Shown here piece by piece: positions 8,519 through 16,427 of a stretch of 64,000 nucleotides of DNA. The position numbers were made by a program, and so were the translations under genes. The stretch comes from GWE2-40-63 sp050251815 (GTDB lineage Bacteria > Bacteroidota > Bacteroidia > Bacteroidales > SZUA-534): the NCBI GenBank assembly GCA_050251815.1, contig JBFWMB010000002.1, positions 48,911 to 112,910 on the forward strand, given 5' to 3'. Positions within the stretch are counted from its first letter, which is position 1. Every line of letters starts with the position of its first letter. The notes under the pieces are model-generated. The model did no database searches, had not been told where the DNA came from, and worked only from the letters and a program-made list of their open reading frames with translations.

Positions 8519-8533
8519 CTTCATACTGAAATA

Positions 8534-8589
8534 GCCATCCGGGTAAAGGAATGGTTGCAGGGTATTGACCTGTTCTTTGCCCGGATGGC
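8534..8589 (+). terminator. Hairpin ending the aminomutase-thiolase operon
   Basis: Arms of 15 bases (GCCATCCGGGTAAAG at 8534-8548 and CTTTGCCCGGATGGC at 8575-8589) pair with a single G-U. The loop is 26 bases. Only a weak T-rich tail (ATTCTTAA) follows, so it may work as a transcript-stabilising 3' end as much as an intrinsic terminator. It starts 16 bases after the thiolase stop. Confidence 0.5.
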
Positions 8590-8700
8590 ATTCTTAACAG
8601 AAGCAAACTTTTCCGGCTTTAAGCCAGGTGAGAGGTTTGCTTGCTGTTTTATGGGATGAATCTTAAACCAATTCCATACCTTTTTATCCACAATTAATCG

Positions 8701-8708
8701 TATTTTTG
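8701..8708 (+). promoter_or_regulatory. Bacteroidota -7 promoter element before sufS
   Basis: TATTTTTG matches the TAnnTTTG consensus of the primary Bacteroidota sigma factor. It lies 25 bases before the chosen ATG at 8733, giving a short leader. A T-run at 8681-8685 sits near the -33 position but is not a clean TTG. Confidence 0.5.
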
Positions 8709-8732
8709 TGGCCGTAATTGAGAGGTTTACTT

Positions 8733-9953
8733 ATGGCTTTAACTATTGATAAAATACGGGAAGACTTTCCCATCCTTAAAGAAACGGTTTATAACAAACC
8801 CCTGGTTTATTTAGATAACGCGGCCACCACCCAAAAACCCCAGGTGGTGCTCGATAAGCTGCTGGAGGTTTATACAAAATATAACGCCAACATTCACCGG
8901 GGGGTGCATTATTTAAGCAACAAAGCAACCACCGAAACGGAGAATGCCCGGCTTACCGTGCAAAAATTTATCAATGCCCGGCATAGTCATGAGGTAATTT
9001 TTGCCCGGGGGGCTACCGAAGGCATTAACCTGGTGGCTCATTCGTTTGGTGAAACGTTTATCCATGCGGGCGACGAAATTATTGTGTCGGAAATGGAACA
9101 CCATTCCAACCTGGTTCCCTGGCAAATGGTGGCTGAAAAGCGGGGAGCCCGCGTAGTAAAATGGCCTTTTAATCAGGCCGGAGAGTTGGAACTGAATCAG
9201 CTGGGAAAATTAATTAGCGACAAAACCCGGATCATTGCAGTAAACCACGTGAGTAATTCGCTGGGAACCATCAATCCCGTGAAGGAAATTGTGACATTGG
9301 CGCACCAGCACAGTATTGTGGTGATGATTGACGGAGCACAGGCGGTACAGCATTTAAAGGTGGATGTGCAGGAACTCGATTGCGATTTCTATGTGTTCTC
9401 AGGCCATAAAATTTATGGGCCCACAGGCATTGGGGTGGTTTACGGTAAGGAACACTGGCTTAACCGGATGCCTCCGTATCAGGGTGGTGGCGAGATGATT
9501 GAAAGCGTGAGCTTTGAAAAAACAACCTACAATCAATTGCCCTTTAAGTTTGAAGCGGGAACACCCAATTATGCCGATTCCATTGCCTTGGCTACGGCCA
9601 TCGATTATTTGACGGCGCTGGGTTTAGATGACATTGCAACTTACGAAAAGGAACTACTGGATTACGCCGAAGCCAAACTATTGACTATTCCCGGGCTCGA
9701 AATTGTGGGAACCGCCAAAAAGAAAACCAGTGTCATTTCCTTTAATATAAAGGGCCTTCACGCCTACGATGTGGGAACCTTGTTGGATAAAATGGGCATT
9801 GCGGTGCGCACCGGAACACACTGTACCGAGCCGGTAATGATTCATTACGGTATTTCGGGAACTGTACGGGCCAGTTTTGCGTTTTACAATACCCGCGATG
9901 AAGTGGACCAATTGCATCAGGGACTTTTAAAAGTGATTGAACTGTTTGCCTGA
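8733..9953 (+). CDS. sufS: SufS-type cysteine desulfurase
   Basis: A 406-residue PLP enzyme that removes sulfur from cysteine to feed Fe-S cluster assembly. Motifs in order: YLDNAATTQKP near the N-terminus, ATEGINLVAHSFG, EMEHHSNLVPW, the PLP lysine in FSGHKIYGPTGIGV, and the catalytic cysteine in RTGTHCTEPVM close to the C-terminus. The RxGxHC context and the DFPIL N-terminus mark it as group II (SufS) rather than IscS. A TTG-initiated extension to 8718 is possible, but the ATG at 8733 gives the standard SufS start. The sulfur acceptor SufE is encoded next, with a DUF59 protein after it. SufBCD are not in this window. Confidence 0.92.
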   Translation: MALTIDKIREDFPILKETVYNKPLVYLDNAATTQKPQVVLDKLLEVYTKYNANIHRGVHYLSNKATTETENARLTVQKFINARHSHEVIFARGATEGINLVAHSFGETFIHAGDEIIVSEMEHHSNLVPWQMVAEKRGARVVKWPFNQAGELELNQLGKLISDKTRIIAVNHVSNSLGTINPVKEIVTLAHQHSIVVMIDGAQAVQHLKVDVQELDCDFYVFSGHKIYGPTGIGVVYGKEHWLNRMPPYQGGGEMIESVSFEKTTYNQLPFKFEAGTPNYADSIALATAIDYLTALGLDDIATYEKELLDYAEAKLLTIPGLEIVGTAKKKTSVISFNIKGLHAYDVGTLLDKMGIAVRTGTHCTEPVMIHYGISGTVRASFAFYNTRDEVDQLHQGLLKVIELFA

Positions 9954-9964
9954 GGATGCAGGAT

Positions 9965-10029
9965 AGTCACCCGACGACTATCTTAACACAACATACAAAA
10001 AGTTACAACGAACAAGTCGTCGGGTGACT
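9965..10029. repeat. Perfect 15-bp inverted repeat between sufS and sufE
   Basis: AGTCACCCGACGACT (9965-9979) and its exact complement AGTCGTCGGGTGACT (10015-10029) enclose a 35-base AT-rich loop. The transcript would fold into a strong hairpin between the two genes. No T-run follows, so it is more likely a dispersed intergenic element or an mRNA processing/stability hairpin than a terminator. Confidence 0.7.
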
Positions 10030-10052
10030 TGTATTCAGAGAAACCGTGTTTT

Positions 10053-10481
10053 ATGAGCGAATTAGATAAAAGACAAGAATCGGTAATAGAAGAATTCAGC
10101 GTATTCGACGACTGGATGGACAAGTACTCGTACCTGATTGATTTAGGCAAGGAACTGACTCCGGTATCGGACAAAATAAAAAACGAGCAAACCCTGATTA
10201 AGGGTTGTCAGAGCAAAGTATGGCTCGATGCCGAGCTGGAAGACGGAAAAGTAATCTTTACTGCCGACAGCGATGCCATTATTACCAAAGGAATTGTGGC
10301 CCTGTTGGTGCGGGTGATGTCGGGGCTGAAACCCGAAGAAATTATGAATGGGGAGTTGTACTTTATCGACCGGATTGGACTGCATGAGAACCTGTCGCCG
10401 ACCCGCTCGAATGGTTTGGTGGCCATGGTTAAACAAATGAAAATGTATGCCCTGGCCTATCACACCAAAATGAACAGTTAA
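10053..10481 (+). CDS. sufE: SufE-family sulfur acceptor protein
   Basis: A 142-residue SufE protein that takes the persulfide sulfur from SufS and delivers it to the SufBCD scaffold. The acceptor cysteine is in LIKGCQSKVW, the fixed family motif. The N-terminus (VIEEFSVFDDWMDKYSYLIDLGKEL) is typical. The ATG at 10053 is preferred over a TTG-initiated extension to 10029 that would begin in the hairpin. It lies 99 bases after sufS. Confidence 0.9.
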   Translation: MSELDKRQESVIEEFSVFDDWMDKYSYLIDLGKELTPVSDKIKNEQTLIKGCQSKVWLDAELEDGKVIFTADSDAIITKGIVALLVRVMSGLKPEEIMNGELYFIDRIGLHENLSPTRSNGLVAMVKQMKMYALAYHTKMNS

Positions 10482-10546
10482 CCAGCCGTGTTGTTTAGTT
10501 AGTGCTTCCCTCACGGGGAATGCGTCGGTTGCTGAAGCATGACAAA

Positions 10547-10586
10547 CCCTTCCTTAAGGAAGGAGCCCGCCAATACGGGTGAAGGG
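10547..10586. repeat. REP-like palindromic element
   Basis: A 16-base perfect palindrome CCTTCCTTAAGGAAGG (10548-10563) is followed by a CCCG/CGGG stem and by GAAGGG at 10581-10586, which pairs with CCCTTC at 10547-10552. These nested complementary blocks look like a small repetitive extragenic element. It sits in the 165-base gap before the DUF59 gene. Confidence 0.4.
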
Positions 10587-10646
10587 AAAAAATAGGAATC
10601 AAACGAGATTGATTTATTGGAGATGAAAATTTAAAACATTACAACC

Positions 10647-10952
10647 ATGACACAAGAATTAGAGGATATTTTGGTTGCCGAATTGCAAACCATATACGAC
10701 CCGGAGATTCCGGTTAATATTTACGATCTGGGTTTAATCTACAACCTGAAAGAGGAAGATGGTATACTCGACGTGGAGATGACCCTGACAGCTCCCGGTT
10801 GTCCGGTGGCCGACAGCATTATGGCCGAGGTAAAACAAAAAATGGAAGGCGTGGAGGGCATTAAAGAAGCCCGTATCGACCTGGTGTTCGATCCCCCCTG
10901 GACCATGGACATGATGACTGAGGAGGCTAAATTGGAACTGGGCATGCTTTAG
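10647..10952 (+). CDS. DUF59/MIP18-family Fe-S assembly protein
   Basis: The 101-residue protein carries the MIP18 fold: YDPEIPVNIYDLGLIYNL at about 17-34, then EMTLTAPGCPVADSIM with its conserved cysteine, and VFDPPWTMDMM near the end. Members act as auxiliary factors in Fe-S cluster maturation (SufT-like, Cia2/MIP18). Following sufS and sufE fits this role. It is the length of a stand-alone DUF59 domain with no added ATPase. Confidence 0.88.
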   Translation: MTQELEDILVAELQTIYDPEIPVNIYDLGLIYNLKEEDGILDVEMTLTAPGCPVADSIMAEVKQKMEGVEGIKEARIDLVFDPPWTMDMMTEEAKLELGML

Positions 10953-11111
10953 CCTTTGGTACGCAGGGTACAGCATCTTGGGTTAAAAATATTTCAGCGC
11001 TGAACAGCAGCTATTTTTTATTTGCTTACAAATAATTAAATTGCAGCTCATTTTAACCAAAATGCTGTTTTAATACTATTGTTTTATAGTTCAACAACTA
11101 ACCCATCGTTT

Positions 11112-12425
11112 ATGAAAACGTTTAAAGTACCCCTGCTTGCCGGATTGGTATTTCTGCTATTGCCCTCATGTGCCACCATTTTTTTGGGAAGTCACCAAAA
11201 TGTAACGGTGCAATCGGAACCCCCTGGAGCCGAATTATACGTGAACGGTAAAAACACCTACCAAAAAACACCCACCACGATAAGTGTGAAGCGTCGTGTA
11301 GCCGCCTCGCAAAACAACCGCCAAAACGAACAGGTATATGTGTTGCGGAAAGAGGGCTATCACGAAACCGAATACCACGACATGTCGACCTTTCACTGGC
11401 TGGCCGGCGTCGATTTTCTGTATTATGTGGTGCCGGGCCTTGTTGATGTGGCCGTAGGTGCCAACCGAAAATATCAGGACCAGGTTTTCGTTAAGATGAG
11501 CCCCGTTGGCGGGACTGTCATTCAGGAACGGCTCGTAACCAAGGTCGATACCGTGGTGCAACAGCAGATAGTATATGTTACCACAGGAGGGGCGGGCCAA
11601 CCGGCCTATCTCTTTCAAAAGAACTCCGATGTGGATAAAAACATTCCCGTTTCGCCCCGGCAATACACGCATCGTTATGCTTTAATTATTGGTAACGAAG
11701 ATTACAGCTCGCACCAGCTCGATTTGTCGAGCGAAGTGAATGTGGACTTTGCCCGCAACGATGCCAGTGCCTTTAAGGAATATGCGCTAAGCGTTCTGGG
11801 CATCCCTGAGGAGAATATCATCTTTATGCTCGATGCCACCACCGGGCGTATGCGCCAGGGCATCGACAAAGCCAGTAAAATTATCAAAGCCACCAACGGA
11901 AAGGCCGAGTTTTTTGTGTATTACGCCGGCCACGGCCTGCCCGACGAACAAACCAAAGAACCTTTTATTATGCCGGTTGATGTGAGCGGAAAGAATGCCT
12001 ACGATGGCATTGCACTGAAAGATATGTATGCCCAACTGACCGAATTTCCATCAAAAAGGGTTACTGTATTTATCGACGCCTGTTTCTCGGGTGGTGCACG
12101 AAACCAGGGCCTTTTGGCTGCACGCGGGGTGAAAATTAATCCCAAAGAGAGCCCCCTGGGTGGGAACCTGGTGGTATTTAGCGCCAGCAGCAGCGAGCAG
12201 TCGTCGTTGCCTTACAAACAACAGGAACACGGTATGTTTACCTATTACCTGCTGAAAAAAATGCAACAAAGTAAGGGCGATGTGAGTTATAAGCAGCTTT
12301 CCGATTTTGTTATCGAGAATGTGTCGTTGCGCTCGGTGTTGATTAATGACAAGGAACAGAATCCCAAAGTGAGCACCAGTACCGGCAGTCAAAGCCAGTG
12401 GACCAATTGGAAGCTGAATGAGTAG
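11112..12425 (+). CDS. Lipoprotein with caspase-fold (C14) peptidase domain
   Basis: Counting from the ATG at 11112 (437 residues), a signal peptide ends at the lipobox LLPSC with C20, so the protein is anchored in a membrane facing the periplasm or the outside. Residues about 27-125 contain a PEGA-like segment (VQSEPPGAELYVNG). The caspase-like domain starts near 188 (YALIIGNEDY) and holds the catalytic dyad H274 (VYYAGHG) and C324 (FIDACFSGG). This is an active-looking clan CD cysteine peptidase of the bacterial metacaspase/orthocaspase type, which usually cleaves after basic residues. No obvious substrate or inhibitor gene is adjacent. A TTG-initiated frame to 11079 would put 11 residues before the signal peptide and was not used. 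Confidence 0.85.
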   Translation: MKTFKVPLLAGLVFLLLPSCATIFLGSHQNVTVQSEPPGAELYVNGKNTYQKTPTTISVKRRVAASQNNRQNEQVYVLRKEGYHETEYHDMSTFHWLAGVDFLYYVVPGLVDVAVGANRKYQDQVFVKMSPVGGTVIQERLVTKVDTVVQQQIVYVTTGGAGQPAYLFQKNSDVDKNIPVSPRQYTHRYALIIGNEDYSSHQLDLSSEVNVDFARNDASAFKEYALSVLGIPEENIIFMLDATTGRMRQGIDKASKIIKATNGKAEFFVYYAGHGLPDEQTKEPFIMPVDVSGKNAYDGIALKDMYAQLTEFPSKRVTVFIDACFSGGARNQGLLAARGVKINPKESPLGGNLVVFSASSSEQSSLPYKQQEHGMFTYYLLKKMQQSKGDVSYKQLSDFVIENVSLRSVLINDKEQNPKVSTSTGSQSQWTNWKLNE

Positions 12426-12427
12426 CG

Positions 12428-12910
12428 TTTGAGACTTAAGACACAAGACTTATAACCAGAGACAAAAGACTCAAGACAGAGAGTTGCAGTCCCCAGGCTC
12501 CAGTTCACAGAAGATAGTTAGCGGGCAATGATATAAAGAACACAGCATCAGAGAACAGAACCCCGAAGGGGTATTACTATAATAGCCCCGGGTGGAAACC
12601 CGGGGTTTGGTTTTTCCCAAAGATAAGCGGTGCATGTAGTTCGTTTCCATGGAATATTGGTTTACCATGCACCGCAAACAACCGATGTTTACAACAGGCA
12701 GGCTCCAGCCGGTGTTACTTGAATTCCGCTTGAACCCTTTCAGGGTTCGGGAATGGGTGAGGGTTTGCCTCCACATGTTTAACCTGCGGCTATTGTTGTT
12801 CAACCCGAAAGGTTGTTTGTAATTAACAATTTACAATGAACAAAGAGAAAGCCGTTGACGGGTTTCTGCTGCCTGGTTTCTATGTCTTTAGTCTTAAGTC
12901 TAATGTCTGT
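12428..12910. repeat. Non-coding element with hairpins and AGACTTAAGAC-type inverted flanks
   Basis: On the left (12430-12477) are repeated AGACTTAAGACACAAGACT-like words; on the right (12883-12908) are their complements (GTCTTTAGTCTTAAGTCT). Between them are GC-rich hairpins: CCCCGAAGGGG, CCCCGGGTGGAAACCCGGGG at about 12584-12603, and GAACCCTTTCAGGGTTC. There is no convincing ORF: the minus-strand frame at 12471-12803 (110 codons) reads through the hairpins. The layout looks like a dispersed, non-autonomous intergenic repeat. The right end overlaps the 210-bp repeat by a few bases. Confidence 0.45.
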
Positions 12911-13111
12911 TAAAATCCACCTGCTGCATCCGCTCCAAATTTGCCAGGGAATGGTAAAAAATATCCCCCTTATTAAACGGCCGTTTTAGCTTACCGAGTC
13001 GGCTCAAAATTTTCGTCCCGATCGAAATAAATTTTCGTATAGACGCTTTTTAAAAACCGTATAGATGAAAATAAATTTTCGTCTATACGAAAATAAGGCC
13101 TGCTGCAAGCC
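12902..13111 (+). repeat. 210-bp repeat, copy 1 of an inverted pair
   Basis: This stretch matches the reverse complement of 46836-47045 over exactly the same length, at roughly 90% identity by eye; the final 90 or so bases are almost unchanged. Each copy contains internal complementary blocks built on TTTTCGTATAGACG and CGTCTATACGAAAA, so it can fold into a long hairpin. Similarity stops sharply after GCTGCAAGCC at 13111. The copies face each other across 33.7 kb. It lies in the 3' region between the convergent caspase lipoprotein and the SusC/D operon. Confidence 0.85.
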
Positions 13112-13180
13112 GCTACCAGTAAAGGTTTGAACACTGATGCATTTTCCTGATGTTTTGTGGGTTTAAAACTCTTGTAGCAT

Positions 13181-13208
13181 AAAAAAAAACGGCCCCATTA
13201 TGGGGCCG
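13181..13208 (-). terminator. Intrinsic terminator of the SusC/SusD/lipoprotein operon
   Basis: On the minus strand the stem CGGCCCCA-TAA-TGGGGCCG (13190-13208) is followed by nine T residues (complement of 13181-13189). It begins 24 bases beyond the lipoprotein stop codon, a standard rho-independent terminator. Confidence 0.85.
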
Positions 13209-13231
13209 CCTAAACCTAAATTAAAAAAGAA

Positions 13232-14728
13232 CTATTCCTTTACCAAATGTATAACTGGAGTTTCTTCTTTACCTTCATCATCATTTTGACCTAACCAAAT
13301 CCCTTCGGTACTGCTGGCAACATCTACCGCATAAATGTTTTTACCCGCTAAAGTAACGGCACAAACCGGAATATTTACATCGTCGGCAAACGCTATGTAA
13401 CCGCCTTTACTTATTGTATAGGTAGTTACCACACCATTAATGGTACATGTACCATCGGTGTTAAAGTTTAAACGAATTTCATAAGCATTGGTTAAACCAA
13501 GGGCTCCTCCTTTTGCCCAATCCGGTATGGCTGTTGTATCAGCCCAAGCGTTCATTACATCTTTAGTTGCCCAGCTAACCCAATCAATTGGAACGACAGC
13601 AACTTTCCAGGTTCCTGCCAGGGTTTCAGCGGTAATGTCGGTGCGAACCGGATGGGTCAATGGGGTTTTTACCCCATAATCGTAGCCTTTTACGATGTAA
13701 TTGTATAACAACCAGCATTTGTTTTCATTATCTCCTTCGTAAGTTCGCTTCACACGCATAATCAATCCGGAATCTGAAGCATGTAAAATAGTAACGTTCT
13801 TTAAATCTTCCTCCAGAAACTGGCTGGGAATGGTTGCATTTCCATCGTTGGTTAAGCGTCCAATATCCATCGGGAAGCGTAACTCACCCGAGAAGCTAAT
13901 ATCGCCCATTTCATCACTTAAAGAAACTAGGCTACCATAACCTGTTTTTTCCAACATATAGTCCCATAACGACATATCGGTTCCCCCGGCATTTTCTTTA
14001 GGAATAATTAAGTAATTGGGGTCTCTATCGTAAACGTTCATGGCAAATGAAGCGGTCGTTGGTTCACCGTCAATGGTTAAAGTAGCGGTGCGATTCACTC
14101 CATTAAATGTAATTTCACCAGCCTCGGGAGTTCCTCCCCAACCATAGATATTGGTTCCACCCCATGGGCCCCATGCACCATCTTCGTTTCCTCCAACACC
14201 TTCTTCTCCATAAAAATCGAGAGCATTATGGAAGTATACACTTTTGAAAACCGAGCTAGATGTTTCGACGCCGGCGTTGTCGATTGTGGTTGTTACCACT
14301 TCTCTCACATCGAGTACCCATGTTTTATTACCTTCGGCGCCACCTGTCAAAGCTTTCCAAGCCCCTCGTTCAAGATAAGACAGGTCGTCCTGTTCAATAA
14401 CCACATCAAAAGGAGCCGAAGTTAAGGTAGTTCCACTGCCTAAGCTGCTGCAGGTTGCTGCATAGGTTCCTTTTAAGGGTAAATTAACGGTTACTGCTTT
14501 ATCAACGGTTGGGTAATCGGTTCCGTCAACGGTAAACCACACGTTGCCGGGAATGGTGGTAGTAAAGGTTACATCGTTTCCATCGACCACAAAGTTAAAG
14601 GTAGAACCTAAAACCGGAGTATAGTCAATGGCTGGTTCAGGGTCGTCGCTGTTCTCGCACGCGGTAACAAATACCAACATGAATGCGCTCAGCAAGAGAG
14701 ACCATAATTTAACGTTCATTTTTTTCAT
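13232..14728 (-). CDS. SusE/F-position surface glycan-binding lipoprotein
   Basis: A 498-residue lipoprotein: the signal peptide ends at VTAC with C24, followed by ENSDDPEP, an acidic stretch of the kind that can send Bacteroidota lipoproteins to the cell surface. An N-terminal Ig-like module (about 36-113) precedes a longer beta-rich region containing many Trp and Gly residues (for example WGPWGGTNIYGWGG near 185-198), which suits a carbohydrate-binding surface. It is third in the minus-strand operon after SusC and SusD, the usual place of a surface glycan-binding protein that helps capture polysaccharide. I do not recognise a named family. The ligand is inferred from the neighbouring xyloglucan-type enzymes. 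Confidence 0.7.
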   Translation of the reverse strand: MKKMNVKLWSLLLSAFMLVFVTACENSDDPEPAIDYTPVLGSTFNFVVDGNDVTFTTTIPGNVWFTVDGTDYPTVDKAVTVNLPLKGTYAATCSSLGSGTTLTSAPFDVVIEQDDLSYLERGAWKALTGGAEGNKTWVLDVREVVTTTIDNAGVETSSSVFKSVYFHNALDFYGEEGVGGNEDGAWGPWGGTNIYGWGGTPEAGEITFNGVNRTATLTIDGEPTTASFAMNVYDRDPNYLIIPKENAGGTDMSLWDYMLEKTGYGSLVSLSDEMGDISFSGELRFPMDIGRLTNDGNATIPSQFLEEDLKNVTILHASDSGLIMRVKRTYEGDNENKCWLLYNYIVKGYDYGVKTPLTHPVRTDITAETLAGTWKVAVVPIDWVSWATKDVMNAWADTTAIPDWAKGGALGLTNAYEIRLNFNTDGTCTINGVVTTYTISKGGYIAFADDVNIPVCAVTLAGKNIYAVDVASSTEGIWLGQNDDEGKEETPVIHLVKE

Positions 14729-14773
14729 AATTGTACTGATTTAATTAAGATAAATTGTTAGTTACACAGTTAG

Positions 14774-16414
14774 TTATTCCCAGCCGGTGTTTTGTATTAA
14801 CACGCCACCCGACAGGGTTATTTGATTGTTTGGAATCTGAAACAGTCCTTTTGTTTTTATTAAATTGTTTCCGTCGATAATTTTCTCAACCGCAGCATTA
14901 CCGGTTAGTACGGTTCCACTGTAGGCCACTTTTGAAGCAGCATAGTTCAGGGTATGATCGTAACGCAGCAAATCCCAGTATCTCAGTCCTTCAAAAGCAA
15001 ATTCGAGGCGACGTTCTTCAAAAATCACGTCTTTATCTACTGACACCAAAGGAAGCAACCCTCCGCGGGTGTGTACCCGGTTTACATAGGTAAGTGCATC
15101 GGCACTGCCCAGTTCGGCAGCCATCAGCAAAACATCGGCAAAGCGGATGCTAAAAAAGTCCTGGTACTGGCCAATCATAAAATCGGCTGCGCCATTGTTC
15201 ATGGCATTGCTGTTGCCGCTGGCGTCGCAGGTGGGGATATACTTTTTGGTAAAATATCCGGTGTATTCTTTTACGTCTTTTATTTGGGTGTAATTGATTC
15301 CTTCTTCGGCAATTGCCATTACAGAGGCTTCACGCCGGGAGTCGCCGGCAGGCCAGGTACTGTAAACTTCAGCGGGTACCGTACAGGCGCCCCATCCGTC
15401 GCCATAGCCGCTGGCTGGCCAGGCCATTTTGCGCAGGCCGTTCATAACCAGCCAGTGGTTGCCGTCGGTATTGCCATTGTAATCGCTGGTATAGGTATAT
15501 TTAATAGCAAAAACCACTTCTTTATTGGTTTCTCCGGCATATGAAGCATCGACAATAGGGAGACTGTTTTGAGCCGCCTCGTAAGTGGCCGCAGCTGGCC
15601 AAAGATCGGCATAGTTTTCAACCAAATCGTGACCACTGTTCAGGATAAGATCTTCTAATTGGGCCAACACTTCGGACTGCGAAACCAGGCCAACCAAATC
15701 GGGTTGGTTGTAATAGCCGGTGTAATACAGGTACACACGAGCCAGTAAGGCCTGGGCTGCCCATTTATTGGCATGTCCGTAATCGCTGTCGACCATGGTT
15801 CCAAAAGGGGTATCGTTTCCGTTGTCGATGGCAAAGAGCAAATCGTTGGCAATTACTTCATACACGGCATTGGGTTCGGCCTGTGGAATATTTTCGCTAC
15901 TTGGCTCGGTTAGTAAGGGAACATAACCGAACATGCGTACCAGATCGAAATAGAAAAAGGCACGTAAAAACCGGGCTTCAGCCTCAATGGTTCTGCTCAG
16001 GGGCTCCTGATTACCCCATTCCACCTGGTCTAATTTAGCAATAAGGGTGTTGCAACGGAAAATGCCTTTGTAATAGTTGATCCAATTGCCTTCAAACATA
16101 TTTAAATCGCCGGGCGAACGGCCCTGATCGAACTCGTCGAGCATGGGATAACCATCGCCATCGCCGGCACCGGTACCCCCAAAGCAAAGATCCGACATTA
16201 CATCGGCAGCCACCGGCATAGCTACACCTGTCCCTGACCAAATAAGCTGTAAGGCATCGTAACAACCCACCAGCGCTTCGCTGGCCTCTTCGGGCGAGGA
16301 ATAGTAATTGCCATCGGTTTTTTCAGTTATGGGTTCAGTGGTTAAAAAGTCTTCGGCACAGGCTCCAAGGAGCAAAACCAAAGCAAGAACTGATAGAATA
16401 GGATATATTTTCAT
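14774..16414 (-). CDS. SusD/RagB-family outer-membrane glycan-binding lipoprotein
   Basis: A SusD-like protein of 546 residues. The signal peptide is MKIYPILSVLALVLLLGAC with lipidated C19, followed by AEDFLTTEP, the typical N-terminus of the family. Helical TPR-like segments follow (EEASEALVGCYDALQLIWSG; then EAEARFLRAFFYFDLVRMFG with the conserved LRAFFYFDL). The C-terminal EERRLEFAFEGLRYWDLLRY is the SusD_RagB hallmark. It caps the SusC transporter and binds the incoming oligosaccharide. The ATG at 16414 gives a clean lipoprotein signal; an upstream ATG at 16441 would overlap susC by 14 bases and place a charged stretch before the signal. Confidence 0.92.
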   Translation of the reverse strand: MKIYPILSVLALVLLLGACAEDFLTTEPITEKTDGNYYSSPEEASEALVGCYDALQLIWSGTGVAMPVAADVMSDLCFGGTGAGDGDGYPMLDEFDQGRSPGDLNMFEGNWINYYKGIFRCNTLIAKLDQVEWGNQEPLSRTIEAEARFLRAFFYFDLVRMFGYVPLLTEPSSENIPQAEPNAVYEVIANDLLFAIDNGNDTPFGTMVDSDYGHANKWAAQALLARVYLYYTGYYNQPDLVGLVSQSEVLAQLEDLILNSGHDLVENYADLWPAAATYEAAQNSLPIVDASYAGETNKEVVFAIKYTYTSDYNGNTDGNHWLVMNGLRKMAWPASGYGDGWGACTVPAEVYSTWPAGDSRREASVMAIAEEGINYTQIKDVKEYTGYFTKKYIPTCDASGNSNAMNNGAADFMIGQYQDFFSIRFADVLLMAAELGSADALTYVNRVHTRGGLLPLVSVDKDVIFEERRLEFAFEGLRYWDLLRYDHTLNYAASKVAYSGTVLTGNAAVEKIIDGNNLIKTKGLFQIPNNQITLSGGVLIQNTGWE

Positions 16415-16427
16415 TGCTGTTTTATTT

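Noticed and set aside
12471..12803. A 110-codon minus-strand frame in the hairpin-rich intergenic element
   Set aside because: It reads straight through GC-rich hairpins (giving phrases such as KPRVSTRGYYSNTPSGF) and has no domain; it is a by-product of a repeat.
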